From: Desulforhopalus singaporensis
GTDB taxonomy: Bacteria; Desulfobacterota; Desulfobulbia; Desulfobulbales; Desulfocapsaceae
DNA length: 64,000 nt
NCBI RefSeq assembly: GCF_900104445.1
Contig: NZ_FNJI01000007.1
Location: 62,001-126,000 of the forward strand
Direction: 5' to 3'
The notes below the pieces were generated by a model. It saw only the letters and a list, made by a program, of their open reading frames with translations. It was not told the DNA's origin and did not search any database. The position numbers and the translations under genes were made by a program. Shown one piece after another: positions 7,129 to 16,128 of this stretch; position 1 is the stretch's first letter, and the number at the start of each line of letters is the position of its first letter.

Positions 7129-9567
7129 TCAGATGTTGCCGGAAAGTTCCCCCGCCCTCACCTTTGCTGCCTGCAGCCGCCCCTCGATGTACATCGCCAG
7201 AGCCTGAACCGCCCGATCTCCTGAGCGAAATATCGGTACGCCGCCATTCATCAGTTCACCCACCAGGGCATCGTAGATGCGGCCTCCATCAACCACCCCT
7301 ATTACCGGCTTTTCAAGTTTCGCCACAGCCTTCGGCAGTATTCTGGCGATAGAGGTCGGCGTATCGAAACCGTATCTTCTGGTCTGGTCGCCGGCAAGCG
7401 TCCGCATCGCAGGAGACAGCGGGTCCAGTCCTGCCACCACCGCATCGACATTGTGATCGCGGGCAAGCTCCGTGACAACCCGTACATGGGTCTCGTCATC
7501 GGCTCCGGGATTGATGTCCAGCGGGTTTCTGATCTGCACGAGCCGGTCAAGCCCCTTTTGTTCAAGGATCTTTTTGATCTTTTGCACGCTGCCTTGCGAA
7601 AATCCGGCAAGCTTCATCTCATAATCATCCGACTGGATGTTGTCGGCCATGCCGACCGCCTCAAACCCTGCACCGCTTACCGTCGCCAGCCGATTCCCCA
7701 GGATCTTTTTGCCGTGCAGTCTCTGGGAGAGCATCAGCAGGTCTTCGAACTGGGAAAAATTCTGCGCGACTATGCCGCCGGCCTGCCGCACACAGGCCTC
7801 GCAAACCATATAATCCCCCGCAACCGAAGCGGTGTGACCCGAGGTGGCGTTTTTTCCTTCCGGAGTACGGCCTGCTTTATAGAATATCACATCTTTGCCA
7901 GCAGCCACTGCCAACCGTACCGCCCTGATAAACGTCAACCCGTCCAGATCCTTGAACCCTTCGCAATAAACCCCTATGACATCGATCTCGGCGTCATCCT
8001 TTAAGTAGCTGAGTATGTCTCCAAGGGTCAGGTCGTTCTGGTTGCCCACCGAAATCATATACGCAGGATTAAGCTCGGGCAACTTGCTCAACCGGGTTAT
8101 CATGAACGCTCCGCTCTGGCTGACAAAAGCACTGTTGCGCTTTTGAGCCCCCCGTCTTCTCGGTAATTTTTCTTCTGGAATAAAGAGGGTGTCATACCTT
8201 CCCGGATGGGAGACGACACCAAGACAGTTGGCCCCCAGAAATACCGGACCGCCGTTTTCCTTCCTATGTGCCGCCCTGATTTTTTCGGTCAGCGCTGCAG
8301 CCCGTGCAACACTCTCATCGGTCTCCCCCATACCGCCGGCGATGAGCATCACCGTTTCTGCCGCATCCTTATCGATGATCTCGCAGGCAATTGCAGGAAC
8401 CTGGTCGGCCCCGACCGCCACCACCAGCAGATCGAGCCTGCCATCAAGGCTCGATATGTCGGGCAGGCACCTGATACCCTCGAATTCATCAAGGTTCGGA
8501 CGAAAAAGAGTTATCGCCGCCGGGTCATAGCCATTTGCAAGTATGTTGTCCAGGATCACCCGGCCAAAGTTGACGCGACTGGTCGACACCCCGATAATGC
8601 CAATGGACTCCGGGACGAGCAGTCTTTTGACCTTGTGAAACGGTCTTGCATCCTCGATGTTGCCCGGCAACCCAAACCTGCACATGCCGTCCAGGGGGAC
8701 CATGAGAAAATCGCTGAAGGCAAAAGGGTTTATCTCCAGCTCCTCTATGACAAAGGGTGCCCCCGTGTTAATCGGGGAGTAGTAATTTGCAAGTTTTATC
8801 ATCGAGTCGAAACACTCTATGATCTGTTCATCGGTTACGATGCGCCGCTGCCCCCTGGTCAGTCCGGCCAGTTTCCTGTAACAGATGGTTTTTTTAAAGA
8901 GGGCAAAAAAGTTTTCACCGTCGGTGTCCACCGTGGAAGAGGCGACGACAGCCTGGCCTTTGCGGAACCGCCGGGCATATAGCTCTGTGTCGGTACCGCC
9001 GAGCCCGGCGCTGATAACCATGCCAAACTCCCTGGTATTACGGATGCCGACTATAAGTTCGTTGCCAAACGCATCGGAATCCGGAGCCATGAACTGCACC
9101 ATCAGGACCCCACAGATATCGCGCCCGACACCGAGTTGCAGCGCTTCTTTTGCCAGATCACGATAATTTTCCGGAGGGTGTACGCATTTCTTCTCCACAA
9201 GCGCCGCATATCTTTCCGGGACCTCATACATCATCCGGCGCCAGGCTGAGCGGATTTTTTCCGGCCTGTTCTCGACAATTTTTACACCGCCAACTTCGGT
9301 CTTATGGACAATTGACGGTGAAACGATTTTCAGCACCACTTTTTTGCCGGGTATGACAGATAGTTCCTCGTCAGAATATTTCCGCCCCTTTGCAAGAAAA
9401 TGGGTCCGGGGCGGAGTTTCGGCTCCGCTGCTGCTCAACAGCTCATAGGTTTCATACTCGAAAAGAGCGCTCCTCCCCTGGTCGTGAGCGGTACCAAAGA
9501 GCTTTGTAATAGCGTCAAAATCTATTGCCGGATCAACCACCCGTGGTGATTGTGTTACTGCCCCCAT
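7129..9567 (-). CDS. NDP-forming acyl-CoA synthetase, fused, ATP-grasp (beta) domain first
   Basis: This protein converts an acyl-CoA, ADP (or GDP) and phosphate to acid, CoA and ATP, or the reverse. From the ATG at 9567 it is 812 residues. The ATG follows GGAAAAGGTG; a GTG at 9651 would add 28 residues without a ribosome site. The ATP-grasp domain comes first (about 15-290, with KIVSPSIVHKTEVGGVKIV). The CoA-binding Rossmann domain follows (around IGIIGVSTSRVNFGRV), then the ligase domain with the phospho-histidine motif SGHTASVAG near residue 577. This beta-alpha order is the reverse of the paralogue at 16.1-18.3 kb. It is transcribed divergently from a LysR gene, its probable regulator. 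Acyl substrate unknown. Confidence 0.85.
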   Translation of the reverse strand: MGAVTQSPRVVDPAIDFDAITKLFGTAHDQGRSALFEYETYELLSSSGAETPPRTHFLAKGRKYSDEELSVIPGKKVVLKIVSPSIVHKTEVGGVKIVENRPEKIRSAWRRMMYEVPERYAALVEKKCVHPPENYRDLAKEALQLGVGRDICGVLMVQFMAPDSDAFGNELIVGIRNTREFGMVISAGLGGTDTELYARRFRKGQAVVASSTVDTDGENFFALFKKTICYRKLAGLTRGQRRIVTDEQIIECFDSMIKLANYYSPINTGAPFVIEELEINPFAFSDFLMVPLDGMCRFGLPGNIEDARPFHKVKRLLVPESIGIIGVSTSRVNFGRVILDNILANGYDPAAITLFRPNLDEFEGIRCLPDISSLDGRLDLLVVAVGADQVPAIACEIIDKDAAETVMLIAGGMGETDESVARAAALTEKIRAAHRKENGGPVFLGANCLGVVSHPGRYDTLFIPEEKLPRRRGAQKRNSAFVSQSGAFMITRLSKLPELNPAYMISVGNQNDLTLGDILSYLKDDAEIDVIGVYCEGFKDLDGLTFIRAVRLAVAAGKDVIFYKAGRTPEGKNATSGHTASVAGDYMVCEACVRQAGGIVAQNFSQFEDLLMLSQRLHGKKILGNRLATVSGAGFEAVGMADNIQSDDYEMKLAGFSQGSVQKIKKILEQKGLDRLVQIRNPLDINPGADDETHVRVVTELARDHNVDAVVAGLDPLSPAMRTLAGDQTRRYGFDTPTSIARILPKAVAKLEKPVIGVVDGGRIYDALVGELMNGGVPIFRSGDRAVQALAMYIEGRLQAAKVRAGELSGNI

Positions 9568-9764
9568 TTTTTTCACCTTTTCCAATACCGGGCGACCCAA
9601 ATCCCAAAACAGTTGGGCCTGTGTCGCCGTCTTTTCATCTCTTGACCTCACCAGCCAGGGCAGCCGGCCCCTTACACCTGCCTGACTCCCTGATATTGAC
9701 TTATTACCAGCTACCCATTATTTAGTAAATTTACATATAATTCAAACCAGGTTAAGTATTACTA

Positions 9765-10721
9765 ATGAACGTCGATTTCAACCGACTGCGTATTTTCTAC
9801 TATATCCACTCTTCGCTCAGCATCACCGCCGCCGCGGATCAACTGCACATCACCCCTTCCGCAGTCAGTCAGCAGCTCAAGAAACTCGAAGAGGAAATGG
9901 ACACCCGGCTGTTCATCCGCCTGCATAAACGGCTGGTTCCTACCGCCACCGGAGTTCGTCTGTTTCAGCTTGTCAAGCCGTTACTGACCGATCTTGACAC
10001 CGGATTAAAGGCAATTCGCGAGGAACTTTCAGAGCCCGCCGGCCTGCTGCGGATCGGCGCTCCCATGGAGTTCGGTTCCCGCTACCTGCCGCATATCATC
10101 GCCTCATTCTGCAACCGATACCCCAAGGTGAAATTCACCCTGGAGCTTGGACGCCCGGGGGCTCTTCTTGGTAAGGTAAACAGGGCCGAGGTTGATTTTG
10201 CTTTTGTCGACACCTTCCCAACCAGAAGCCAACCTTATGGAAGTTATCAAAACTTCACCATTTCCCCGATAATCGAGGAACAGGTGGTACTTGCCTGTTC
10301 ACGAACCTATTTCAACAGCCACATTGCAGGAGATGAATCCTGCAAAAGGCTTGAAAGCGGCCAGTTCATATCGCAACAACCGGATGCAAGAGCGATCACC
10401 AACTGGTTTCTCCACCATTTCGGCAAACCGCCCGGCCAACTCGACATCGTAGTGCAGGTCGAAAACCACCAGGCAGTGCTCTCATCAATCAGACACAACC
10501 TCGGTATGGGAATAATCGTCTCTCACCTTGCCTGGGATGACATAAGATCCGGTACTATTGTGATCATACGTGGAGAGAGCGAACAGACCAAAAACAGGAT
10601 CTCCCTTGTCCAGCTGCGGGACAAGATCCCGAGTGCTGCGGAAAAAACCTTTATTGCCCATTTCAACGTTGTGGCAACAAAAAGCAAAACCCTGCAGCAG
10701 CTCAAACTGATTCCGCAATAA
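9765..10721 (+). CDS. LysR-family transcriptional regulator
   Basis: This 318-residue protein has the LysR winged-helix domain in its first 60 residues (SITAAADQLHITPSAVSQQLKKLEEEM), followed by a periplasmic-binding-protein-like effector domain (LLRIGAPMEFGSRYLP onward). The ATG is 198 bases from the divergent start of the acyl-CoA synthetase, the arrangement in which LysR regulators usually control their neighbour. The A/T-rich stretch around 9715-9755 would hold the operator and both promoters. The effector is unknown. It could also act on the mttB module that begins 0.8 kb downstream. Confidence 0.92.
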   Translation: MNVDFNRLRIFYYIHSSLSITAAADQLHITPSAVSQQLKKLEEEMDTRLFIRLHKRLVPTATGVRLFQLVKPLLTDLDTGLKAIREELSEPAGLLRIGAPMEFGSRYLPHIIASFCNRYPKVKFTLELGRPGALLGKVNRAEVDFAFVDTFPTRSQPYGSYQNFTISPIIEEQVVLACSRTYFNSHIAGDESCKRLESGQFISQQPDARAITNWFLHHFGKPPGQLDIVVQVENHQAVLSSIRHNLGMGIIVSHLAWDDIRSGTIVIIRGESEQTKNRISLVQLRDKIPSAAEKTFIAHFNVVATKSKTLQQLKLIPQ

Positions 10722-11538
10722 ATCCCTGCAACACCACCCCGACTGACACAACAGGATGGGCCATATCCTGTGTTCTTTGCCATATAAAACCATTTTTCTC
10801 ACGCCAGAAGATTGCAAAATCGCACCCGAGTAAGATAAACTATTCTCTGGTTGCAACTGAGAAAATTCAGGATACGGCAAGAGGTCGGCGGGAGGCTGGC
10901 CAGGCGCTGACTCCAACCGGCAAGGACAAGGTCATCAGGGCCAGGAATGTGCGCCGGAGCATCACGGCTGCCTCTACCGCGCAACAAGATCGCCCCTGAC
11001 GTTGCTGATATATTAATAATATTACCAACACGAACAGATAGTTACCCGAAAAAAACAAAAACATCGACCACCTCCTGCCCTGGATGGCGAGTGGGAAACA
11101 AGCGGCTCCGCTACTCAGCTTGGCGATCATGCCTGAGAAGCCTCCCAGGATAGACCAATTGTGCAACAAATGGGGAAATAATTATTATTGATGAACCAAA
11201 TTCCACTACAATACATAGTGCAGGCAACCGAGCGAGTAAAATTCAGCAAAAACAAACAATTTTTTTGACAAATTTTTTTGTTTTCACCTCTTATAAAAGC
11301 AAATTTTTTTGTTTTTTTAAAAGCGCGACTTTCCTTCTGAAAAAATTAATAGCAACATAACACCATATTTTTAAAACATATTGTTTACGGCTACTCCGTT
11401 CATTTGTTTTAGGTACGTTTATTGCTAATTGATATATCTAAAAGATATCAAGTGCGTTTTACAACAGGTGCCGGGCGGGAATAAACACCCAGCTCAATTA
11501 CTCCCGGAAATACCGAAAAAAGGAGAAAGGGGTTTTTT
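10722..11538. other. 817-base non-coding region upstream of the mttB module
   Basis: No convincing gene is present on either strand; ORFs here are short and of poor composition. The right half (11170-11430) is strongly A/T rich and contains three poly-T motifs listed separately. AAGGAGAAAGG before 11539 is the ribosome site for the mttB-like gene. The length and A/T content suggest a regulated promoter region. Confidence 0.5.
11257..11311 (+). repeat. Three copies of a CAA(A)TTTTTTTG motif
   Basis: CAATTTTTTTG occurs at 11257-11267, and CAAATTTTTTTG at 11269-11280 and 11300-11311. The first two are 12 bases apart, the third 31 bases further on. Such A/T tracts could bend DNA, act as a promoter UP-like element, or be binding sites. 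They lie about 230-280 bases before the mttB-like start. Confidence 0.5.
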
Positions 11539-12957
11539 ATGCGTCATTTTGAATATTTTTCTCAGGAAGAAGTGCAGCGGGTCCATGAAGCCAGCCTCAA
11601 GGTTTTGGAGGAAACCGGCCTGGATTTTGGTTATGAGCCGGCAGTGGCGGTCCTGCGGGAAGCCGGCTGCAGGGTAGAAGGCAAAAGAGTTTTTTTCCCG
11701 CCGAAACTGGTGGAGGAGATGATTGCCAAGGCGCCGGCGGAGTTCACTCTTTATGGCAGGAATCCCGACAAGAACGTGGTAATCGGTGGTGACAATATCG
11801 CCTACATTCCCTGTTACGGCTCGCCGATAGTAACGGATCTTGACCGCGGCAGACGGGAGAGCATCTTCGAGGATTATAAAAATTTCGTCAAGCTCAGTTA
11901 TGCCAGCAAGGTTCTTGATATTACCGGCGGCATGATGGCTGAGCCCGGTGACTTGCCCAACGACAGGCGCAATGCGGAAATGATGTATGCCTCCATGAAA
12001 TACTCCGACAAGCCTTTCATGGGGGGGGCGACAAACGGCGCTGCGGCAAAGGAAACCATCGAGATGGCGTCACTGGTTTTCGGCGGCGAGCAAGAGCTGG
12101 CAAAAAAACCTCGATTTATAAGCATCTTGTGCTCTTTGACGCCACTGAGCTACGATGAGTCTATGCTTGGTGCGATAATGGAGTACGCCCGGGCGGGGAT
12201 GCCGCAGCTGATCTCCTCCCTCTCCATCGCCGGCGCCACTGCCCCGGTCACCATGGAAGGTACCCTGGTGGTCCAGAATGCCGAGATTCTGGCAGGCATC
12301 GTCTTGACCCAGATAATACGACCCGGAACCCCTGTGGTCTATTCCGGTTCATCGTCAAATGCGGCGATGCGTTACGGCACCCTGAGTATCGGCTCTCCGG
12401 AAAACGCGGTAAACGTTGCCGCAACTGCGCAGATGGCGAGGTTCTACAGCCTGCCCTGCAGGGGAGGCGGGACTCTTACCGACTCCAAGTCTCCCGATGC
12501 CCAGGCGGGACTCGAGTCGATGATGAGCCATCTGATGGCCACCGTAGCCGGGGTGAACTTCGTGCTCCATTCCGCCGGAATTCTTGAAGGCTATCTGGTC
12601 TCCTCATACGAAAAATTCATCATAGATGACGAAATATGCGGGATGTGCAAGCGGATCAAGAAAGGTGAGCAGATAACCGCTGAGAACCTTGCCATCGACG
12701 TTATTGACCAGGTGGGGCCGGGAGGCGAATATCTGACCAACGCCCACACCTTCCGGAATTTCCGCCAATCGTTTTACCAGCCGGAGATGGAATCCCGCGA
12801 GAACTACGACACCTGGAAGAAGAACGGCAGCCTCACATACGATCAGGTTGCCAACAGGAAGTGGAAAGAGATACTTGAAAAATATGTCGAGCCCTCACTA
12901 CCGGAAGAGAGCGAGAAAGCGCTGCAGGATTATATCGCAGACAAATACGGCCGGTGA
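11539..12957 (+). CDS. Trimethylamine methyltransferase (MttB) family protein, non-pyrrolysine type
   Basis: This 472-residue protein is a full-length MttB superfamily member: QEEVQRVHEASLKVLEETG at the N-terminus, PCYGSPIVTDLDRGRR near 95, GGMMAEPGDLP, and GSSSNAAMRYGTLSIGSPE near 270-290. MttB relatives move a methyl group from a quaternary or methylated amine to a corrinoid protein. True TMA methyltransferases carry pyrrolysine at an in-frame amber codon; this frame has no internal stop, placing it with the MtgB-like non-pyrrolysine group acting on betaines and related compounds. No corrinoid protein or corrinoid activator is in the window, so the methyl acceptor must be encoded elsewhere. 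It is the first gene of the module with ridA, the oxidoreductase, the acyl-CoA synthetase and the ABC importer. The N-methylated substrate is inferred. Confidence 0.9.
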   Translation: MRHFEYFSQEEVQRVHEASLKVLEETGLDFGYEPAVAVLREAGCRVEGKRVFFPPKLVEEMIAKAPAEFTLYGRNPDKNVVIGGDNIAYIPCYGSPIVTDLDRGRRESIFEDYKNFVKLSYASKVLDITGGMMAEPGDLPNDRRNAEMMYASMKYSDKPFMGGATNGAAAKETIEMASLVFGGEQELAKKPRFISILCSLTPLSYDESMLGAIMEYARAGMPQLISSLSIAGATAPVTMEGTLVVQNAEILAGIVLTQIIRPGTPVVYSGSSSNAAMRYGTLSIGSPENAVNVAATAQMARFYSLPCRGGGTLTDSKSPDAQAGLESMMSHLMATVAGVNFVLHSAGILEGYLVSSYEKFIIDDEICGMCKRIKKGEQITAENLAIDVIDQVGPGGEYLTNAHTFRNFRQSFYQPEMESRENYDTWKKNGSLTYDQVANRKWKEILEKYVEPSLPEESEKALQDYIADKYGR

Positions 12958-13008
12958 TTGAACAAGACAATTATAAGATAATCAACCTATAACCAGTAAA
13001 GGAATAGT

Positions 13009-13383
13009 ATGGAAACTGTTATTGCCCAAAACGCCCCCCAAGCCGTCGGCCCCTATTGCCATGGAATCAAGCACGGAGATCTGCTTTTCACCTCGGGACA
13101 GCTGGCGCTCGATCCGTCCACCGGCGCCATGGTCAACGACACGATTGAGGCGGAAACAGAGCAGGTACTGAAAAACCTGGAAGCCATCCTCAAAGGTGCC
13201 GGTACCAGCAAGGACAAGGTGATAAAGGTCAACGTCTACATCACCGACCTGGGTGATTTCGCACGGATCAACGAAGTCTACGGTTCTTTTTTTGCTCCGC
13301 ACACTCCGGCAAGGGCCTGCGTCGAGGTGGCCAACCTGGCACTGGGGGCAAAGGTTGAGATGGATATGGTGGCAGCTCTGTAG
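13009..13383 (+). CDS. ridA: RidA/YjgF-family imine deaminase
   Basis: This 124-residue protein is a standard Rid protein: QAVGPYCHGIKHGDLLFTSGQ near the start, VIKVNVYITDLGDF in the middle, and PARACVEV with the conserved arginine that binds the carboxylate of 2-imino acids. RidA hydrolyses reactive enamine/imine intermediates to 2-oxoacids and ammonia in the cytoplasm. It lies 51 bases after the mttB-like gene and 78 bases before the oxidoreductase alpha subunit. This fits a route where an amino compound is oxidised to an imine and then to a 2-oxoacid. Confidence 0.93.
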   Translation: METVIAQNAPQAVGPYCHGIKHGDLLFTSGQLALDPSTGAMVNDTIEAETEQVLKNLEAILKGAGTSKDKVIKVNVYITDLGDFARINEVYGSFFAPHTPARACVEVANLALGAKVEMDMVAAL

Positions 13384-13461
13384 CAAAGGGTGCCGTAACA
13401 AAGATCTTTTGCAATAAGGGTAGTCAAACAGCTGCCCTGCAACAGGAAAGGATTGATCGTA

Positions 13462-14532
13462 ATGGAATCGAACACGTTGTTTATGAAGAATTCGGAGATA
13501 TTCGCAGAAGCGATGATCCGTTGCGGAATACGCTATCATTTTGCATATCCGATTACTCCGGCAACAGACGTTATGAAATACACCGCCGCACATTTTCACA
13601 AGGTGGGCGGCAGAATGTTCCAGGCGGAAAGCGAGCTTGCGGTAATCAACTGTCTTACCGGACTTGCCGCAACCGGTCAGCTGGGCTGCGCCTCCACTTC
13701 CGGCCCCGGCTTTGACCTGATGCAGGAAGGAATCGGCTTCATGACGGCGGCGGAGCTGCCGTGCATTCTTCTTGATAATATGCGGGTCGGCCCCGGCGAC
13801 GGTGACATTATCGGCTCGCAGCAGGACTATTTCATGGCCACCCGTGGAGGCAGCCACGGCGATTACTATATCCCAGTATATGCACCCGCCTCCGGTCAGG
13901 AGATAGTAGACCTGATGCCGGTTGCCATCGACCGGGCCTTCACCTACCGGACTCCTGTCCTGTTTGTCATGGACGGGGTGATGGCGCAGATGATAGAGAC
14001 GGTGGATTTCACCCCCGCCAAAGAAACAGTCAGCAGCTACGACACCGGCGAATGGTCATATACCGGAGCCAAAGACCGCGGCAAAAGGGCTCTGATCACC
14101 GGCTCCTACGCACACAGCGACGGAGAACAGATGGTCAAAAAGCTGATGGCCAAAGCCGAAGCCATGACCGCCAAGGAACAGCTCTGGGAAGAGTATGAGC
14201 TCGAGGATGCCGAGGTTGTCGTCTGCGCTTTCGGCCTGCCCGGCAGGGTATGCAGGGAGATTGTCCAGGAGAGAAGAAAACAAGGCGAAAAAATAGGGTT
14301 TATCAGGCCGATCACCCTGTTTCCCTTTCCTGAAAAGGTTTTTGCCGGCCTGCCCGGATCGGTAAGGGAGATTCTCGTTGTCGAGATGAATTACGGCCAG
14401 ATGGTACAGGACGTAAGACTTGCCGTGAACGGACGGTGCAACGTCTCCCACTACGGACATGTCGGCGGGGATCAGCCCATGATCAAGGCCAGGGAGGTGA
14501 GAAACCGCCTGGCGGCCCTGGTGCCGGCCTGA
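13462..14532 (+). CDS. 2-oxoacid:ferredoxin oxidoreductase, alpha subunit
   Basis: This protein is about 356 residues. It carries the N-terminal pyrimidine-binding domain of 2-oxoacid oxidoreductases (GIRYHFAYPITPATDV, FQAESELAVINCLTGLAATG) and domain II (LVVEMNYGQMVQDVRLAV). The ATG at 13462 has AGGAAAGG upstream and is preferred to a TTG at 13453. With the beta, gamma and 4Fe-4S subunits that follow it would decarboxylate a 2-oxoacid to acyl-CoA while reducing ferredoxin. Kor, Vor, Ior and Por families share this architecture; the sequence does not tell me which 2-oxoacid is used. Confidence 0.9.
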   Translation: MESNTLFMKNSEIFAEAMIRCGIRYHFAYPITPATDVMKYTAAHFHKVGGRMFQAESELAVINCLTGLAATGQLGCASTSGPGFDLMQEGIGFMTAAELPCILLDNMRVGPGDGDIIGSQQDYFMATRGGSHGDYYIPVYAPASGQEIVDLMPVAIDRAFTYRTPVLFVMDGVMAQMIETVDFTPAKETVSSYDTGEWSYTGAKDRGKRALITGSYAHSDGEQMVKKLMAKAEAMTAKEQLWEEYELEDAEVVVCAFGLPGRVCREIVQERRKQGEKIGFIRPITLFPFPEKVFAGLPGSVREILVVEMNYGQMVQDVRLAVNGRCNVSHYGHVGGDQPMIKAREVRNRLAALVPA

Positions 14533-14648
14533 TCATTGGACGTCAGGCTTTTCTGACGACCGAAAGCAGGTCATAAAGACGTAAAGGCGTGAAAAGGCAA
14601 TATGAATTTTGCGCTCATTAAAGTTTAAAATCCACAATAGGTTTGGCA

Positions 14649-15380
14649 ATGAAAACTTTTCGTGAGGAAAAGAACTTTAGCTGGTGCCCTGGCTGCGGCC
14701 ACGGGATCGTCGCTCGGCTTTGTGCAGAGTTGATCGAAGAGAACAATCTGCGCGATCGTACATGTTGTGTCGTCGGTATCGGCTGCGGAGGGTTCCATCA
14801 CCATTATATGGAAATAGATGCCCTCGAAGCCGCCCACGGCCGGTCGATACCGGTGGCAACGGGATACAAGCTGGGGCTGCCCGATAATTTTGTCTACACC
14901 CTCCAGGGAGATGGCGACTGTGCCTCCATCGGGCTGGCGGAGCTCATGCATGCCGCCAACCGGGGAACCCCCATAACCGTTATCATGGTCAACAACGGCG
15001 TGTTCGGGATGACCGGCGGCCAGATGTCTCCGGAGACCCTGATTTCCCAGAAGACACCAACCTGTCCGTTCGGACGGGACGCAAAACTCCACGGCAACCC
15101 TCTCAAGGTTTCGGAGATGATGCAGGAGATGGACGGCGTCGCCTATCTGGCCCGTCTTTCCGTTGCCACCCCCACCCTTGTTCGCAAGGCCAAAAAAGGT
15201 CTGGCCCAGGCATTCAAGGCCCAGGAGGAAAAACTCGGCTTTTCCTTTGTCGAAATATTGAGCCCGTGCCCTACGGGATGGAACATGAAAGTTGTCGACT
15301 CCTACCAGCGGCTGGCAAAAGAAGTAGCTGAAATTCTTCCGGTAAAAGAGTTCATCAACAAGGTTGGAGGTGAATCGTGA
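14649..15380 (+). CDS. 2-oxoacid:ferredoxin oxidoreductase, beta (TPP-binding) subunit
   Basis: This protein is about 243 residues. WCPGCGHGI near the start and the thiamine diphosphate motif beginning GDGDCASIG and ending in VNNGVFGMTGG identify the beta subunit. The ATG at 14649 is used rather than a TTG two codons earlier. The gap to the alpha gene is 116 bases, unusually wide for this operon. The gene overlaps the gamma subunit by four bases. It provides the active site where the 2-oxoacid adds to thiamine diphosphate. Confidence 0.92.
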   Translation: MKTFREEKNFSWCPGCGHGIVARLCAELIEENNLRDRTCCVVGIGCGGFHHHYMEIDALEAAHGRSIPVATGYKLGLPDNFVYTLQGDGDCASIGLAELMHAANRGTPITVIMVNNGVFGMTGGQMSPETLISQKTPTCPFGRDAKLHGNPLKVSEMMQEMDGVAYLARLSVATPTLVRKAKKGLAQAFKAQEEKLGFSFVEILSPCPTGWNMKVVDSYQRLAKEVAEILPVKEFINKVGGES

Positions 15381-15928
15381 AAAAGAAACTAGTATTTGCA
15401 GGTTCCGGCGGCCAGGGTGTTATCTCCATGGCCACCCTGACGTGCCTTGCAGCCATTGAATGCAAATGGAACGCGGTGATGAGCCAGACCTACGGCATCG
15501 AACAGCGGGGTGGTACCGCGGTCGGTTTCGTGGTGATCTCTGACGAGGAAATCGGTTCGCCGATGATAGAGGAGGATGCCGACATCTGCTGTCTGATGCA
15601 CCCGATGATTGTCGACGCCCATATAAAAGATGCGGCGTCCGGCGGTATCGTGCTGTACAACAGCTCCCTTGTCAAATCAGAACCGGTTCGCGAAAGCGTT
15701 GAGTTTCTCAGTGTCCCGGCAACCGATGCCGCACAGGAGCTGGGCGAACGCCGGGCCGCCAATATGTTTGCCCTCGGCAGGCTCAGCGCCGAGACGGGTT
15801 TCGTGCCGATTGAAGCGCTCTGTTCGGCTCTTGAAAAAATGCTGGGAGAAAAAAAGAAACACCTGGTCGAGATAAACCAGAAAGCCCTGCGGGCGGGTTA
15901 TGCGGGAGGTTGCAATGAAGAAAAATAA
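15377..15928 (+). CDS. 2-oxoacid:ferredoxin oxidoreductase, gamma subunit
   Basis: This 183-residue protein has the gamma-subunit signatures GSGGQGVISMA at the N-terminus, SQTYGIEQRGGTAVGFV near 40-56, and MFALGRLSAETGFVP near the end. Its start overlaps the beta stop by four bases and its end overlaps the ferredoxin start by 14 bases, a tight translational coupling. It joins the alpha and beta chains to complete the catalytic core. Confidence 0.92.
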   Translation: MKKKLVFAGSGGQGVISMATLTCLAAIECKWNAVMSQTYGIEQRGGTAVGFVVISDEEIGSPMIEEDADICCLMHPMIVDAHIKDAASGGIVLYNSSLVKSEPVRESVEFLSVPATDAAQELGERRAANMFALGRLSAETGFVPIEALCSALEKMLGEKKKHLVEINQKALRAGYAGGCNEEK

Positions 15929-16127
15929 GACCCTGGTTATCAACAGCGCCCGCTGCAAAGCGTGCGGGCTGTGCATCCATTTCTGCCCCAAGAAGGCTCT
16001 TTCCCTCTGCGGGGAATTCAATGATATGGGCTATAATTTCGTGCAGTCCGATCAGGAACTGTGCGTCAAATGCAACACCTGCGGCACCATCTGCCCCGAC
16101 GTGGTGCTGAAAGTGGTGGAGGACTGA
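15915..16127 (+). CDS. Ferredoxin-type (2x[4Fe-4S]) delta subunit of the 2-oxoacid oxidoreductase
   Basis: This protein is about 70 residues. Two cysteine motifs, CKACGLCIHFCP and CVKCNTCGTICP, bind two [4Fe-4S] clusters. The ATG at 15915 follows GGGAGG inside the end of the gamma gene. The small size and position mark it as the electron-transfer subunit rather than a free ferredoxin. Its stop lies one base before the next gene. Confidence 0.93.
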   Translation: MKKNKTLVINSARCKACGLCIHFCPKKALSLCGEFNDMGYNFVQSDQELCVKCNTCGTICPDVVLKVVED

Positions 16128-16128
16128 A

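Noticed and set aside
11539-12957. Pyrrolysine (in-frame amber) in the mttB-like gene
   Set aside because: The frame is uninterrupted over its full 472 codons, so it belongs to the non-pyrrolysine MttB group.
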